This document shows positions 16,559-25,691 of a DNA stretch of 64,000 nt, piece by piece. How positions within the stretch are numbered: the first letter of the stretch is position 1; every line of letters begins with the position of its first letter. The stretch covers positions 1-64,000 of the forward strand of contig NZ_SRYB01000018.1 in NCBI RefSeq assembly GCF_004793975.1. The letters are read 5' to 3'. The notes below the pieces were generated by a model that saw nothing but the letters and a program-made list of their open reading frames with translations, did not search any database and was not told the origin of the DNA. Made by a program: the position numbers and the translations under genes. Source of the stretch: Lepagella muris (GTDB taxonomy: Bacteria > Bacteroidota > Bacteroidia > Bacteroidales > Muribaculaceae).

Positions 16559-17806
16559 ATGGACAGAGAAATATCAATTGAAGAAAGACGAAAGGAGAGC
16601 CGAAAGAAGAGGCTGTATGTCGGAGGAGTGTTTCTTGCGGTGGTGGCTTCTGTGGCGGGTCTTATGATGCTTTTGGGAGAAAGCGTGAAGGAGAATGACC
16701 TCCTTATCAAGAAAGCGGAGCTTGCGTCGCTTGAGAGCAGCGTGTCGGCATCAGGCAAGATAGTGCCGCTCTATGAGCAGGCGATAGTCTCTCCTGTCGC
16801 CACGAGAATAATAGAGGTGTATTGCAACGAAGGCGACACCGTGGAGGCGGATCAGTCTCTGTTGAAACTAGACCTTCAGTCGGCGGAGACAGACCTGCGC
16901 CGCATCAGCGATGAGGTGAGCATGAAGAAGAATGAGATAGAGCAGGCATCGCTTGCGAACGCCACGTATCTCACCGACCTTGAGATGAAGATAAAGGTGA
17001 AGGAGATGTCGGTGAGTCATCTGAAGGCGGAGGTGGCGAATGAGAAACGTCTCGACAGCATCGGAAGTGGCACCGGCGACCGTATCCGCGAAGCTGAACT
17101 CGCCTATTCCACCGCACGCCTTGAACTCGAACAGCTGAAGATGCAGCTAAACAATGAGCGTAAGTCGCATGCAGCCTCCTTCCGCAGTAAGCAGTTGGAG
17201 GGTAGCATATCGGCACGCAATCTTGAGGAGATGCGCCGCACGCTTGACGATGCCAGGGTGAAGGCTCCGCGAAAGGGCACCGTGACGTGGCTTAACAAGG
17301 ATCTCGGCGCGAGCATCGGGGCGGGGCAGAAGCTGGCGGTCGTGTCAGACCTTACCCACTTCAAGATAGAGGGTGAGATTCCCGAGAGCAATTCAGGGAA
17401 ACTCTCCGTAGGCTCGACTGTAGTGGTGAGGATAAACCGCAATACAGTCACAGGCAAGATCGCGACAATCTCCCCGCAGAGCATCAACGGCATGGCTCAG
17501 TTCACTGTCTTTCTTGATAATGATAACGACCATCTTCTCCGTTCCGGTTTGCGCACCGATCTCAACGTGGTGTATGACGTCAGGGAGAACGTGGTCAGAA
17601 TCCCCAACGGGTCATATTTCCAGGGAGCCGGCAATTACTTTCTATTCGTAAAGGTAGCCGATGACAAGCTCGAACGACGCAACGTTCTGCTTGGCGATAG
17701 CAATTTCGACTATGTGGAGGTTAAATCCGGCATCTCTCCCGGAGAGGAGGTCGTGATCAGCGACATGAGCAGCTACAAAGAGAAGAAATCAATAAATCTG
17801 AAATAA
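16559..17806 (+). CDS. HlyD/MacA-type periplasmic adaptor of an ABC export system
   Basis: 415 aa. A basic cytosolic tail (ERRKESRKKR) is followed by one membrane anchor (about 20-41), a first lipoyl half (VYCNEGDTVEADQSLLKLDL), a long coiled coil (about 105-225), a second lipoyl half (VKAPRKGTVTWLNKDLGASIGAGQKLAVVSDL) visible in parts, and a beta-barrel domain ending VVISDMSSYKEKKSINLK. This is the MacA/HlyD plan. It leads the operon adaptor-ATPase-four permeases-TolC and lies 18 nt after the predicted sigma-54 start. It should bridge FtsX-type permeases and the outer-membrane channel. Confidence 0.9.
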   Translation: MDREISIEERRKESRKKRLYVGGVFLAVVASVAGLMMLLGESVKENDLLIKKAELASLESSVSASGKIVPLYEQAIVSPVATRIIEVYCNEGDTVEADQSLLKLDLQSAETDLRRISDEVSMKKNEIEQASLANATYLTDLEMKIKVKEMSVSHLKAEVANEKRLDSIGSGTGDRIREAELAYSTARLELEQLKMQLNNERKSHAASFRSKQLEGSISARNLEEMRRTLDDARVKAPRKGTVTWLNKDLGASIGAGQKLAVVSDLTHFKIEGEIPESNSGKLSVGSTVVVRINRNTVTGKIATISPQSINGMAQFTVFLDNDNDHLLRSGLRTDLNVVYDVRENVVRIPNGSYFQGAGNYFLFVKVADDKLERRNVLLGDSNFDYVEVKSGISPGEEVVISDMSSYKEKKSINLK

Positions 17807-17869
17807 TAACTGAAGCCCTCAAATAGCCAACTCATCCCGCGGGTATCCCCCAATCCCCGCTAAAGAGGA

Positions 17870-17924
17870 AGCTGATATGTGTCCTCTGGAGTTCAGTGCC
17901 CGAGCCCATGGGCGAGGGGTGCCG
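17870..17924. repeat. 55-bp intergenic element, copy 1
   Basis: Runs from AGCTGATATGTGTCCTCTGG through a GCCCATGGGC palindrome to GGGGTGCCG. It is almost identical to copy 2 at 18642-18696 (only a few mismatches). The two copies bracket the ATPase gene exactly. Confidence 0.85.
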
Positions 17925-17961
17925 TCAAACAAAAAACGAAACCAAAAAAATAACAACAACA

Positions 17962-18636
17962 ATGGCAATAATTACATTAAAAGGTGTAGACAAGATCTAC
18001 CGCACAAAAGAGATTGAGACTTTAGCACTTGAAAACGTCAACCTTGATATAGAGAAAGGTGAGTTCGTCAGCATAATGGGACCCTCCGGATGCGGAAAGT
18101 CCACACTCCTGAATATAATCGGACTCCTTGATGTGCCGACAAATGGCACAGTCACAATAATGGGCGACAAGACCGGCAATATGAACGACAGCCGTCTTTC
18201 CGAATTCCGCAACCGCAACATCGGATTCGTGTTCCAGAGTTTCCACCTCATACCGTCGCTCAACGTGGCAGACAACGTGGCACTTCCGCTTGCCTATCGT
18301 CATGGAGTCAGCGGCAAGGAGCGCGATGAAAAGGTGGCAGAGGTGTTGACCCGTCTGGGACTGAGCCACAGGATGCGTCATTTCCCCGGACAGTTGTCGG
18401 GCGGTCAGTGCCAGAGAGTGGCGATAGCGAGAGCGATAATAGGCGATCCGCAGATAGTGCTTGCCGACGAGCCAACCGGTAATCTTGACTCAACGATGGG
18501 ACAGGAGGTGATGGAGATCCTGCATGCCCTCAACAAAGAGGACGGGCGCACGATAGTGATGGTGACACACAACGAAAGCCAGGCACGCATGACCGACCGC
18601 ATCATCCGCTTCTTCGACGGACGTCAAGTAGAATAA
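17962..18636 (+). CDS. ABC transporter ATPase, MacB/LolD type
   Basis: 224 aa from the ATG at 17962 (MAIITLKGVDKIYRT); an in-frame extension to 17896 runs through the intergenic repeat and is rejected. Walker A GPSGCGKST, Q-loop FVFQSFHLIPSLNV, signature LSGGQCQRVAIARA, Walker B IVLADEPTG, switch histidine MVTHNE. This is the LolD/MacB/FtsE class that drives FtsX-type permeases without moving substrate through the membrane, powering export from the periplasm. One ATPase must serve four permease genes that follow. It is flanked on both sides by the 55-bp repeats. Confidence 0.93.
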   Translation: MAIITLKGVDKIYRTKEIETLALENVNLDIEKGEFVSIMGPSGCGKSTLLNIIGLLDVPTNGTVTIMGDKTGNMNDSRLSEFRNRNIGFVFQSFHLIPSLNVADNVALPLAYRHGVSGKERDEKVAEVLTRLGLSHRMRHFPGQLSGGQCQRVAIARAIIGDPQIVLADEPTGNLDSTMGQEVMEILHALNKEDGRTIVMVTHNESQARMTDRIIRFFDGRQVE

Positions 18637-18641
18637 TCAGG

Positions 18642-18696
18642 AGCTGATATGTGTCCTCTGGAGTTCCGTGCCCTCGCCCATGGGCGAGGGGTGCCG
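18642..18696. repeat. 55-bp intergenic element, copy 2
   Basis: Near-identical to 17870-17924, in the same orientation. The centre CTCGCCCATGGGCGAG is a perfect 16-bp palindrome here; in copy 1 one arm has changes (CCGAGCCCATGGGCGAGG). The better-preserved palindrome suggests the folded form matters. Confidence 0.85.
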
Positions 18697-18722
18697 AATA
18701 TAACCAATAAACCAAAAAGAAT

Positions 18723-20006
18723 ATGAATTATTTCAAGCAGATATATTACGAGATGAAGCATCAGAGGATGATGACGTGGGTGTCGATCGGCGGCACCGCG
18801 TTGGCAATCTTCCTTGTGATGGCTTTCATCATGGCAGACCGGATAAACACCGTTGAGGTTGCTCCGGAATCCAACCGAGCCCGTATCCTTCAGGCTACAG
18901 GATTACATATAATTGAAGAGAAAAACGAGGGCTCCACATGGGGTCTGAACTATAAATTGCTCGATAGACTTTATGGTAATCTTGACGGCATAGAGATGGT
19001 GTGCTATCAATATGCATTCGACGAACCGAGCGACGTGAATGTAAAGAATGGAGAGATCCTGTCAATGCCGTCAAAAAAGGTGGATGCCAATTACTGGAAT
19101 ATATATGATTTCTCATTCATCGACGGTCGCCCTTTCGATGAGGCGGAGGCAGCCTCGTCAAAAGTGGTGGTGCTGAGCCGTTCATTGGCACGTGCGCTAT
19201 TCGGTGAGGAGAAGGTAGCAGGAAGGGAGATTGAGGTGAATGCCTATTCTTATAGGGTAATCGGAGTGGTTGAGGATGTCAACCCACTTCTTAGAAGCAC
19301 CAATTCCAAACTCTACATCCCGTATAATCCTGCCGGTAAAAATGAGAGGGATGAATATTTCGGTTCTTCGATGATGACATTGTTGATGAAACCGGGTGTG
19401 TCGGCAGAATCGGTCAAGGCACAGGTGGAGAAACGTTATGAGATGCTTCAGTCAGATCTTTCGAAAGATAATAAGAGGGTGGTCTATCATGGTCAGCCCT
19501 ACACCACCGAAGAGGTCGGGGAGGGTGGCTATGGAAGCAACAATGGTCCCGATATTGAGCAGAGCAGATTGTTGGATTATATAGTGTATGGCATAATAAT
19601 CCTTCTTCCGGCAATAAATCTCAGCAGCATGACGCGCAGCCGTCTGCGTCACAGGGTGTCGGAGATCGGAGTGAGAAGAGCATTCGGTGCGAAACGCAGT
19701 GCAATCATACGTCAGATACTTGGAGAGAACCTTATCATCACAATGGTAGGTGGACTGATAGGTATGGTGGTGAGTATTATCTTCATGTATCTGATGTTTG
19801 ATGTCTTCTTCAACTCAGGCAGCATTTTTGGAGCTTCATCATTGGAGGAGGCACAGGCGCGTCCTGATATGGGCATGTTGATGACATGGCAGAATTTTAC
19901 AGTGGCATTTATAATTTGTTTTATCTTGAATCTTCTGAGTGCGTTCGTTCCGGCATGGAAAGCATCTAAGGTTGAACCTGCTGTGGCAATTTCAAGGGCA
20001 CATTAA
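18723..20006 (+). CDS. FtsX/MacB-type permease A1
   Basis: 427 aa. The N-terminal membrane helix (MMTWVSIGGTALAIFLVMAF) is followed by a MacB_PCD-like periplasmic domain (about 45-275) and three C-terminal helices; LPAINLSSMTRSRLRHRVSEIGVRRAFGAKRSAI is the family's cytoplasmic coupling region, visible in parts. Pairs with permease B1 22 bp downstream, giving a heterodimer rather than the homodimer of E. coli MacB (inference). Its 5' end is nearly identical at DNA level to permease A2 (21423), a sign of recent duplication or gene conversion. Confidence 0.9.
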   Translation: MNYFKQIYYEMKHQRMMTWVSIGGTALAIFLVMAFIMADRINTVEVAPESNRARILQATGLHIIEEKNEGSTWGLNYKLLDRLYGNLDGIEMVCYQYAFDEPSDVNVKNGEILSMPSKKVDANYWNIYDFSFIDGRPFDEAEAASSKVVVLSRSLARALFGEEKVAGREIEVNAYSYRVIGVVEDVNPLLRSTNSKLYIPYNPAGKNERDEYFGSSMMTLLMKPGVSAESVKAQVEKRYEMLQSDLSKDNKRVVYHGQPYTTEEVGEGGYGSNNGPDIEQSRLLDYIVYGIIILLPAINLSSMTRSRLRHRVSEIGVRRAFGAKRSAIIRQILGENLIITMVGGLIGMVVSIIFMYLMFDVFFNSGSIFGASSLEEAQARPDMGMLMTWQNFTVAFIICFILNLLSAFVPAWKASKVEPAVAISRAH

Positions 20007-20028
20007 AGCACGTTAAAAAAAGGCAATC

Positions 20029-21258
20029 ATGAAAAGAAAACTTTTGAAACAGATGAGAAACGAATGGCGGGATAACGTGTGGCTCGTCATCGAACTTGCG
20101 GTGGTGTTCATTGCCATCTGGGGGCTCTCGACAGTGCTTTGGGTAATGACGAAAGGTGCGTTCACGCCATTAGGCGTGGATCCGGAGAATGTGATCAGTT
20201 TAAGCACACGATATCTGAAATCGGATAATCCGTCATACGTGAATGTGGATAGTGTCACTTATAATGATGATTTGAGGCAATTGCTTCGTGAATTGCGTGC
20301 GAATCCTAATGTGGAGGCTGTAGCCGTCCATGGAGGGGCATTGCCATTCAACTATAATTATAACGGGACAGGAATTAAACTAATTGACAGTAATGATTCA
20401 GTGATATATTACGCCAACCAGAGATACGGCAGTCCGGATATCGTCAAGGTGCTGGGCATACGGAGCCTTACGGGAGCCACTTCCGACCAGTTGGTGGAGA
20501 TGCTGCGTAATGGTGAGATTCTCGTGTCGGATAATCAAGAATATAAGTTGAACGGAAGAAATCCGTTTGATCTCAAAGGGAAACGCGTGATTATGGAAGG
20601 TGATTCCTCAAAGCTGTTAAAAGTAGGGGATGTGATCCAGCAGATAAGACGTAGCGAATATGAACCCTCATGGGCAGGGGGTATTATCTATCCTTTGGAT
20701 GAGGACGGGGATATATGGGGAGATGTAGTGTTGAGGGTCAAGCCGGGCAGAGAGATGCAATTCAAGGAGGATTTCCGCAACAACGAAAATCTCAGGAAAT
20801 ATCGCAATGTATACCTTTCCGACATGAAAAGACTTGTCGACATCCGCACACTCACTCAGCATAATGATGAGATTAAGATAAGGATGTTCTCATCATTGAT
20901 GATTTTCCTATTGGTGACGGTCTTCTTGGGAATAGCCGGCACATTCTGGTTCCGTGTTCAGCAGCGTGTCAGCGAGATCGCGATAAGGAAGGTGAATGGT
21001 GCTACACGCATGGACGTGTTCCGCAGGATACTGTCGGAAGGAACGATTCTTTTGCTGTGTTCATCCTTGATAATATCAGTTTTAGTATGGCCATTCATAT
21101 CAAAGTTTATGGATATGCTACGGGAGGAATGGTACGTATTTCTGATTCTTGAATTGGTATCGTTCGCGCTCATAGCAATCGGAGTATTGATGGCACTCTG
21201 GTATCCGGCACACCGGGCGATGAGCATAGAGCCGGCGATAGCGATAAAGGAAGAATAA
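20029..21258 (+). CDS. FtsX/MacB-type permease B1
   Basis: 409 aa. Starts MKRKLLKQMRNEWRDNVW, then one membrane helix, a large periplasmic domain (about 45-275), and three C-terminal helices with FWFRVQQRVSEIAIRKVNGATRMD as the coupling segment (in parts: QRVSEIAIRKVNGATR). It is a divergent second half of the permease pair with A1. Its relatives in this window are B2 (22754) and B3 (28009), all opening with a similar MKRxLLxQxRxEW sequence. Confidence 0.9.
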   Translation: MKRKLLKQMRNEWRDNVWLVIELAVVFIAIWGLSTVLWVMTKGAFTPLGVDPENVISLSTRYLKSDNPSYVNVDSVTYNDDLRQLLRELRANPNVEAVAVHGGALPFNYNYNGTGIKLIDSNDSVIYYANQRYGSPDIVKVLGIRSLTGATSDQLVEMLRNGEILVSDNQEYKLNGRNPFDLKGKRVIMEGDSSKLLKVGDVIQQIRRSEYEPSWAGGIIYPLDEDGDIWGDVVLRVKPGREMQFKEDFRNNENLRKYRNVYLSDMKRLVDIRTLTQHNDEIKIRMFSSLMIFLLVTVFLGIAGTFWFRVQQRVSEIAIRKVNGATRMDVFRRILSEGTILLLCSSLIISVLVWPFISKFMDMLREEWYVFLILELVSFALIAIGVLMALWYPAHRAMSIEPAIAIKEE

Positions 21259-21263
21259 AACTC

Positions 21264-21412
21264 AGCCCAGCCCCCAACCAGATCAGCCCCCCAACCCCCT
21301 AAAGGGGGAGCTGACGAACCGAAACTTTAACCCCCTCCTTTAGGGGGTCAGGGGCTTGGTTTGGAACTGAATTGAATCATTAACTCCCCCTTTAGGGGGC
21401 GGGGGGCTAATC
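21264..21412. repeat. Cluster of CCCCCTnnAGGGGG mirror palindromes
   Basis: The spacer between permeases B1 and A2 contains ACCCCCTAAAGGGGGAGCT, ACCCCCTCCTTTAGGGGGT and CTCCCCCTTTAGGGGGC-type units together with CCCAGCCCC and AGCCCCCCAACC tracts. The units can pair with themselves and with each other. A related single unit is at 24020-24075. Such extragenic elements are known by eye from many Bacteroidetes genomes; function unknown. Confidence 0.75.
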
Positions 21413-21422
21413 CAAAAAGAAT

Positions 21423-22730
21423 ATGAACTATTTCAAACAGATATATTATGAGATGAGGCATCAGAAGATGATGACGTGGGTGTCGATCGGCGGCACCGCG
21501 TTGGCAATCTTCCTCGTGATGATATTCATTATGGCTGATCGTATAAAGGTGGTGGAAGTTTCGCCCGAATCCAACCGCAGCCGTATCCTTCAGGCTTGGG
21601 GTATGAATGTGAAATTTGATGAAAGCAACTGGTCAACTAAGGGCATGGATTACCCTACAGTAAAACGCTTATATAGTGATCTTGAAGGTATCGAAGAGGT
21701 GAGCTATATGTTGGATAGCTATAGGGATCATCGTGGTGTAAGCCTGAAAGGTGGTGAGGTCATGTCGATGTATGGTAAGACCGTTGATGGCAATTACTGG
21801 AAGCTCTACGACTTCAATTTTATAGCAGGCCGCCCCTTTAATGAGGCGGAATCTGCGGCAGATATGAAGGTGGTGGTTATTGTGGAGTCGGCAGCGCGGA
21901 AATTATTTGGAGAGGTAGATGTCGTCGGCAGGGAGATGGAGATCGGTGGAGTCTCGTATAAAATCATAGGAGTGGCGGAGGATGTCAACCCTATCCTTAG
22001 TGACAGCTATTCGAGTCTGTATATACCGTTTAATCCGGCAACGTATGTCAATTCCGATTCCTTTATAAATAATAAGGAATATTTAGGAGCGATCACCGCA
22101 AGGCTTCTGATGGCACCCGGAGTGAAGGCAGAAGATATAAAGTCGCAGGTGAAGGAGCGGTTCACGAAACTGCAAGGGGAGATGACTAAGAAGAATATAG
22201 AGCTTATCTATCATGAGCAGCCTTACACGGTAGAAGAGGTGGCATTGGATAATTTCGGAACAAACAAGAGTCCGGATCTTACACACGCGCGGCGCGTTGA
22301 CCTGTTGGTATATTGTATTCTGATACTCCTTCCGGCAATCAACCTCAGCAGTATGACGCGCAGCCGCCTGCGTCATCGTGTGGCGGAAATAGGTGTAAGA
22401 CGTGCTTTCGGAGCAAAACGCAATGCCATTATCCGGCAGATATTGGGAGAGAACTTCATCATCACGATAATCGGTGGTATCATAGGGTTGGTATTAAGCC
22501 TACTTTTCATGTCGTTGTTGTTTGATATGTTTTTTGCTATCGGCGGATGGTTCGGACCGACATGGAAAGAGCAGGCAACCGCCCGACCTGAATTGGGTAT
22601 GCTCTTCACATGGTCAAACTTCCTGTGGGCATTCATATTCTGTTTTATTCTGAATACGCTGAGTGCATCCCTGCCGGCATGGAAGGCATCGAAAGTGGAA
22701 GTGGCGCAAGCAATTTCCAAGGTATATTAA
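21423..22730 (+). CDS. FtsX/MacB-type permease A2
   Basis: 435 aa, paralogue of A1 with the same layout: MMTWVSIGGTALAIFLVMIF helix, periplasmic domain, LSSMTRSRLRHRVAEIGVRR coupling region and three C-terminal helices. The first 80 nt and the coupling region are near-identical in DNA to A1, while the periplasmic domain has diverged, so the substrate- or partner-contacting part seems to be the part that changes. Followed 23 bp later by B2. Confidence 0.9.
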   Translation: MNYFKQIYYEMRHQKMMTWVSIGGTALAIFLVMIFIMADRIKVVEVSPESNRSRILQAWGMNVKFDESNWSTKGMDYPTVKRLYSDLEGIEEVSYMLDSYRDHRGVSLKGGEVMSMYGKTVDGNYWKLYDFNFIAGRPFNEAESAADMKVVVIVESAARKLFGEVDVVGREMEIGGVSYKIIGVAEDVNPILSDSYSSLYIPFNPATYVNSDSFINNKEYLGAITARLLMAPGVKAEDIKSQVKERFTKLQGEMTKKNIELIYHEQPYTVEEVALDNFGTNKSPDLTHARRVDLLVYCILILLPAINLSSMTRSRLRHRVAEIGVRRAFGAKRNAIIRQILGENFIITIIGGIIGLVLSLLFMSLLFDMFFAIGGWFGPTWKEQATARPELGMLFTWSNFLWAFIFCFILNTLSASLPAWKASKVEVAQAISKVY

Positions 22731-22753
22731 GACTCCATAAAAACGCGAATGTT

Positions 22754-24019
22754 ATGAAAAGAAAATTATTGAAGCAGATGAGAACCGAATGGCAGGAGAA
22801 TTTATGGCTCATCATCGAACTTTCGGTAGTATTCCTCGCAATATGGGGGATGTCGGTTGTGCTTTGGTCAATATCACGAGGAATATTTGAGCCGTTCGGG
22901 TCAGATCCTGATGATGTGTATTCTTTGACTACCCAGTATTTCAAAAAGGATAGTCCTTTTTATGTGGAGGGTGACAGCACCAAAGAATTTTATCAGAATG
23001 ATCTCCGTCAATTGGTCAATGCATTGAGGAAGAATCCCAACGTGGCGGCAGTGGCGGTGCATAATAATGCACTCCCTTACGAATTGAGTAATTACGGTAA
23101 TAGACTGTGGCTTGTCAAAGAGGAGGATTCAGTGGGTTATGGTGGAAATTTCCGCTATGCAACTCCCGACATTATAGACGTGCTTGGAGTCAAGAGTCTT
23201 ACCGGCTCCAATTCCGGGCAGTTGAAGGAAATATTGAGAAAAGGGGAATTGCTTATCTCAAATAATCCTGAATATGAGAAAGATGGGAAGAACCCCAATT
23301 CATTGATAGGGAAACAGGTGATAATGGGAAGTGATTCATCCACTGTATATAGGATAGGGGATGTGGTCCAGCTGATTCGCCGAACGGAATATGAGGCAGC
23401 CAATTTGGGAGGAGTGATTGTGCCGATGCCGGAAGACGAGACATTATGGGGGAATGTGATACTAAAACTGAAACCGGGAACAGAGTCGAGGTTCAGGGAG
23501 GAATTTCGGGATAATCCGGATTTGAGAAGGTATCGCAACGTATATTTGTCAGACCTTGTGAGTTTGAAGGATATGCGCATGTTGGTGCAGAAGAAAGACG
23601 AAGTGACAATCAGGACATATATGTCGATGATGCTATGTCTCCTGATAACTGTATTTTTAGGTCTTGTCGGCACATTCTGGTTCCGCATCCAGCAGCGTAT
23701 CAGTGAGATTGCAATCCGCAAGGTGTGTGGTGCAAGCCGTAAGAATATTTTCCGCAGAATAATCGGGGAGGGTATGATATTGCTGTTGTGTTCCACGGTT
23801 ATAGCGTTGGTATGTGCTTATCCTTTTCTCTCTGATTTTGAAGATATAGTAGCAGAGTCATTTATGATATATATGGATTCGTTTGATGACTTGACAGAGA
23901 AACTGATTCTCGGAGGAGCCACTTTCATCATTATAGCGTTGGGTATCATTATCAGCTTATGGTGTCCGGCACATCGTGCGATGAAGATAGAGCCGGCGAT
24001 AGCTGTGAAGGATGAGTAA
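22754..24019 (+). CDS. FtsX/MacB-type permease B2
   Basis: 421 aa from the ATG at 22754 (MKRKLLKQMRTEWQENLW), chosen because the paralogue B1 starts identically; the longer frame back to 22610 lies inside A2. One N-terminal helix, periplasmic domain, and C-terminal helices with QQRISEIAIRKVCGASRKN. Second half of the tandem permease pair A2/B2. It ends 69 bp before the TolC-like gene. Confidence 0.9.
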   Translation: MKRKLLKQMRTEWQENLWLIIELSVVFLAIWGMSVVLWSISRGIFEPFGSDPDDVYSLTTQYFKKDSPFYVEGDSTKEFYQNDLRQLVNALRKNPNVAAVAVHNNALPYELSNYGNRLWLVKEEDSVGYGGNFRYATPDIIDVLGVKSLTGSNSGQLKEILRKGELLISNNPEYEKDGKNPNSLIGKQVIMGSDSSTVYRIGDVVQLIRRTEYEAANLGGVIVPMPEDETLWGNVILKLKPGTESRFREEFRDNPDLRRYRNVYLSDLVSLKDMRMLVQKKDEVTIRTYMSMMLCLLITVFLGLVGTFWFRIQQRISEIAIRKVCGASRKNIFRRIIGEGMILLLCSTVIALVCAYPFLSDFEDIVAESFMIYMDSFDDLTEKLILGGATFIIIALGIIISLWCPAHRAMKIEPAIAVKDE

Positions 24020-24080
24020 GCCCCTCGGAGCAGCCCCCCGGATCAGCCCCCCGACCCCCTGAAGGGGGAGGTTTAGATAT
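24020..24080. repeat. CCCCCTGAAGGGGG palindrome in B2-TolC spacer
   Basis: Contains CAGCCCCCCGG, CAGCCCCCCGACCCCCTG and the mirror AGGGGGAGG, the same family as 21264-21412. These elements thus occur on both sides of the A2/B2 pair, consistent with that pair having arrived by duplication or recombination at such elements. Confidence 0.65.
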
Positions 24081-24088
24081 AAAATAGT

Positions 24089-25579
24089 ATGATTATGAGA
24101 TTCAAGAATTTGTTATATTGTTTGGTACTTTCTGCGTTTTGCGCATCTCCTCTCTTCGGGGAGGAGACGCAGCGCATGTCGCTTTCGTTGTCGGAAGTCA
24201 TGATGCGAGCTCGTCGCAACAGTGTGGATGCAGAGGTCGCACTCAATCAGCTGAAGAGTGCATATTGGGAATATCGGTCGTATCGTGCGGAGTTGCTTCC
24301 GGAGGTGTCGCTCAACGCCACGTTGCCCTCATATCGTAAGCAATACAGCTCATACATGAATAATGACGGCAGCTATTCATTCGTGCGCAACAATTATCTT
24401 CAGATGGACGGTGAACTGTCGGTCACGCAGAATATATGGCTTACCGGAGGTAAAGTGTCGGTCAATACGTCGCTCGACTTCTACCGCCAGCTCGGTAGTC
24501 CGGCATTCAACAGATACATGACCATTCCGGTGGCACTCACCTTGACGCAACCCATTTTCGGAGTCAACAATCTGAAGTGGGACCGTAGGATAGAGCCGGT
24601 AAGGTATTCCGAGGCGAAGGCGCAGTTCCTCAGCGCGACGGAGAATGTGGCGTTGACGGCAATAAACTATTATTTCTCACTTCTGATGGCTCAGGAGAAT
24701 CATAGCATAGCGGAGCAGAATCTGGAGAATGCGGAGCGATTGTATGAGGTGGCGAAGGAGAAGCGAGAGATGGGACGCATAAGCCAGAACGACCTTCTCC
24801 AGATGGAACTTAACCTTCTTAATGCCAAGTCTGATCTTACGGATTGTGTGAGCGATCTGAAGAGCAATATGTTTAATCTCCGTTCATTCCTTGACTATGG
24901 GGAGAATGTGGATATTGTGCCGGAGATTCCGGTTGATGTGCCGGAGGTGGAGATAAACTATGGGGATGCGCTGGAGAAGGCGCTTGCCAACAATAAGTTT
25001 GCCAAGAATATGCTTCGCCGTCAGCTGGAGGCGGATTATGAGGTGGCGAAAGCGAAGGGTGCGCAGAGGGAGATAAATCTGTTTGCGCAGATAGGCTATA
25101 CGGGCACTGACAAGAATTTTGCAGGCGGTTATCAGAATCTGAAGGATAATCAGGTGGTTGAGATCGGTTTTGAGATACCGCTTGTGGATTGGGGTCGTCG
25201 TAAGGGAAAGGTGAAGGTGGCGGAGAGCAATCGGAAACTTGTGGAGAGTCAGGTGCGTCAGGAGAATATGAACTTCAATCAGAACCTGTTTATCCTTGTG
25301 GAACGTTACGGCAATCAGCTCCGTCAGTTAGAGACGGCACGTCGGGCTGACGAGATAGCGCAGAAGCGTTATGCCACCAATGTGGAGACATTCCTTATCG
25401 GTAAGATTTCCACCCTCGACCTCAACGATTCGCGTGTCAAGAAGGATGAGGCACGTCGTGAATACGTCAATGAGCTTTACCGCTTCTGGAACTACTATTA
25501 CCAGATCCGCAGTCTCACGCTTTGGGATTACCAGAAAGACACGGGCATAGATGCCGATTTCGACTCCATCATAAAATAA
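24089..25579 (+). CDS. TolC-family outer-membrane channel of the ABC export operon
   Basis: 496 aa. Signal peptide MIMRFKNLLYCLVLSAFCASPLFG, then two OEP repeats: LSLSEVMMRARRNSVDAEVALNQ (first helix, in parts LSEVMMRARRNS), ALNATLPSYRK barrel strands, LQMELNLLNAKSDL, DALEKALANNKFAKN and the closing LNDSRVKKDEARREYVNEL. It belongs to the TolC/OEP superfamily but is quite different from the OprM-type factor at 4638, in line with service to an ABC adaptor. A codon before the ATG shown (second Met at 24095) is an equally good start. Last gene of the sigma-54 operon, followed by a very strong hairpin. Confidence 0.88.
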   Translation: MIMRFKNLLYCLVLSAFCASPLFGEETQRMSLSLSEVMMRARRNSVDAEVALNQLKSAYWEYRSYRAELLPEVSLNATLPSYRKQYSSYMNNDGSYSFVRNNYLQMDGELSVTQNIWLTGGKVSVNTSLDFYRQLGSPAFNRYMTIPVALTLTQPIFGVNNLKWDRRIEPVRYSEAKAQFLSATENVALTAINYYFSLLMAQENHSIAEQNLENAERLYEVAKEKREMGRISQNDLLQMELNLLNAKSDLTDCVSDLKSNMFNLRSFLDYGENVDIVPEIPVDVPEVEINYGDALEKALANNKFAKNMLRRQLEADYEVAKAKGAQREINLFAQIGYTGTDKNFAGGYQNLKDNQVVEIGFEIPLVDWGRRKGKVKVAESNRKLVESQVRQENMNFNQNLFILVERYGNQLRQLETARRADEIAQKRYATNVETFLIGKISTLDLNDSRVKKDEARREYVNELYRFWNYYYQIRSLTLWDYQKDTGIDADFDSIIK

Positions 25580-25603
25580 GAGATCCATATTCGCAAAAGA
25601 AAG

Positions 25604-25662
25604 CAGTAAAATTTTGAATAGAAAAACATATATCATATACTTTTCTGTTCAAAATTTTACTG
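25604..25662. terminator. 22-bp-stem hairpin ending the ABC export operon
   Basis: The left arm (25604-25625, starting CAGTAAAATTTTGAA) and right arm (25641-25662) are complementary over 22 bp with a single T/G wobble and a 15-nt loop. It is AT-rich, so the 3' arm supplies the U-rich stretch. It lies 25 bp after the TolC-like stop and is the probable operon terminator. Confidence 0.7.
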
Positions 25663-25691
25663 TTGAGTGACCCGAAATAGTATAAACCCCT

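Noticed and set aside
17896..17961. 22-residue N-terminal extension of the first ABC ATPase
   Set aside because: It reads through the intergenic 55-bp repeat; homologues begin at MAIITLKGV.
23155..23796. 213-codon minus-strand ORF inside permease B2
   Set aside because: Shadow; the forward frame has paralogues B1 and B3 with the same motifs.
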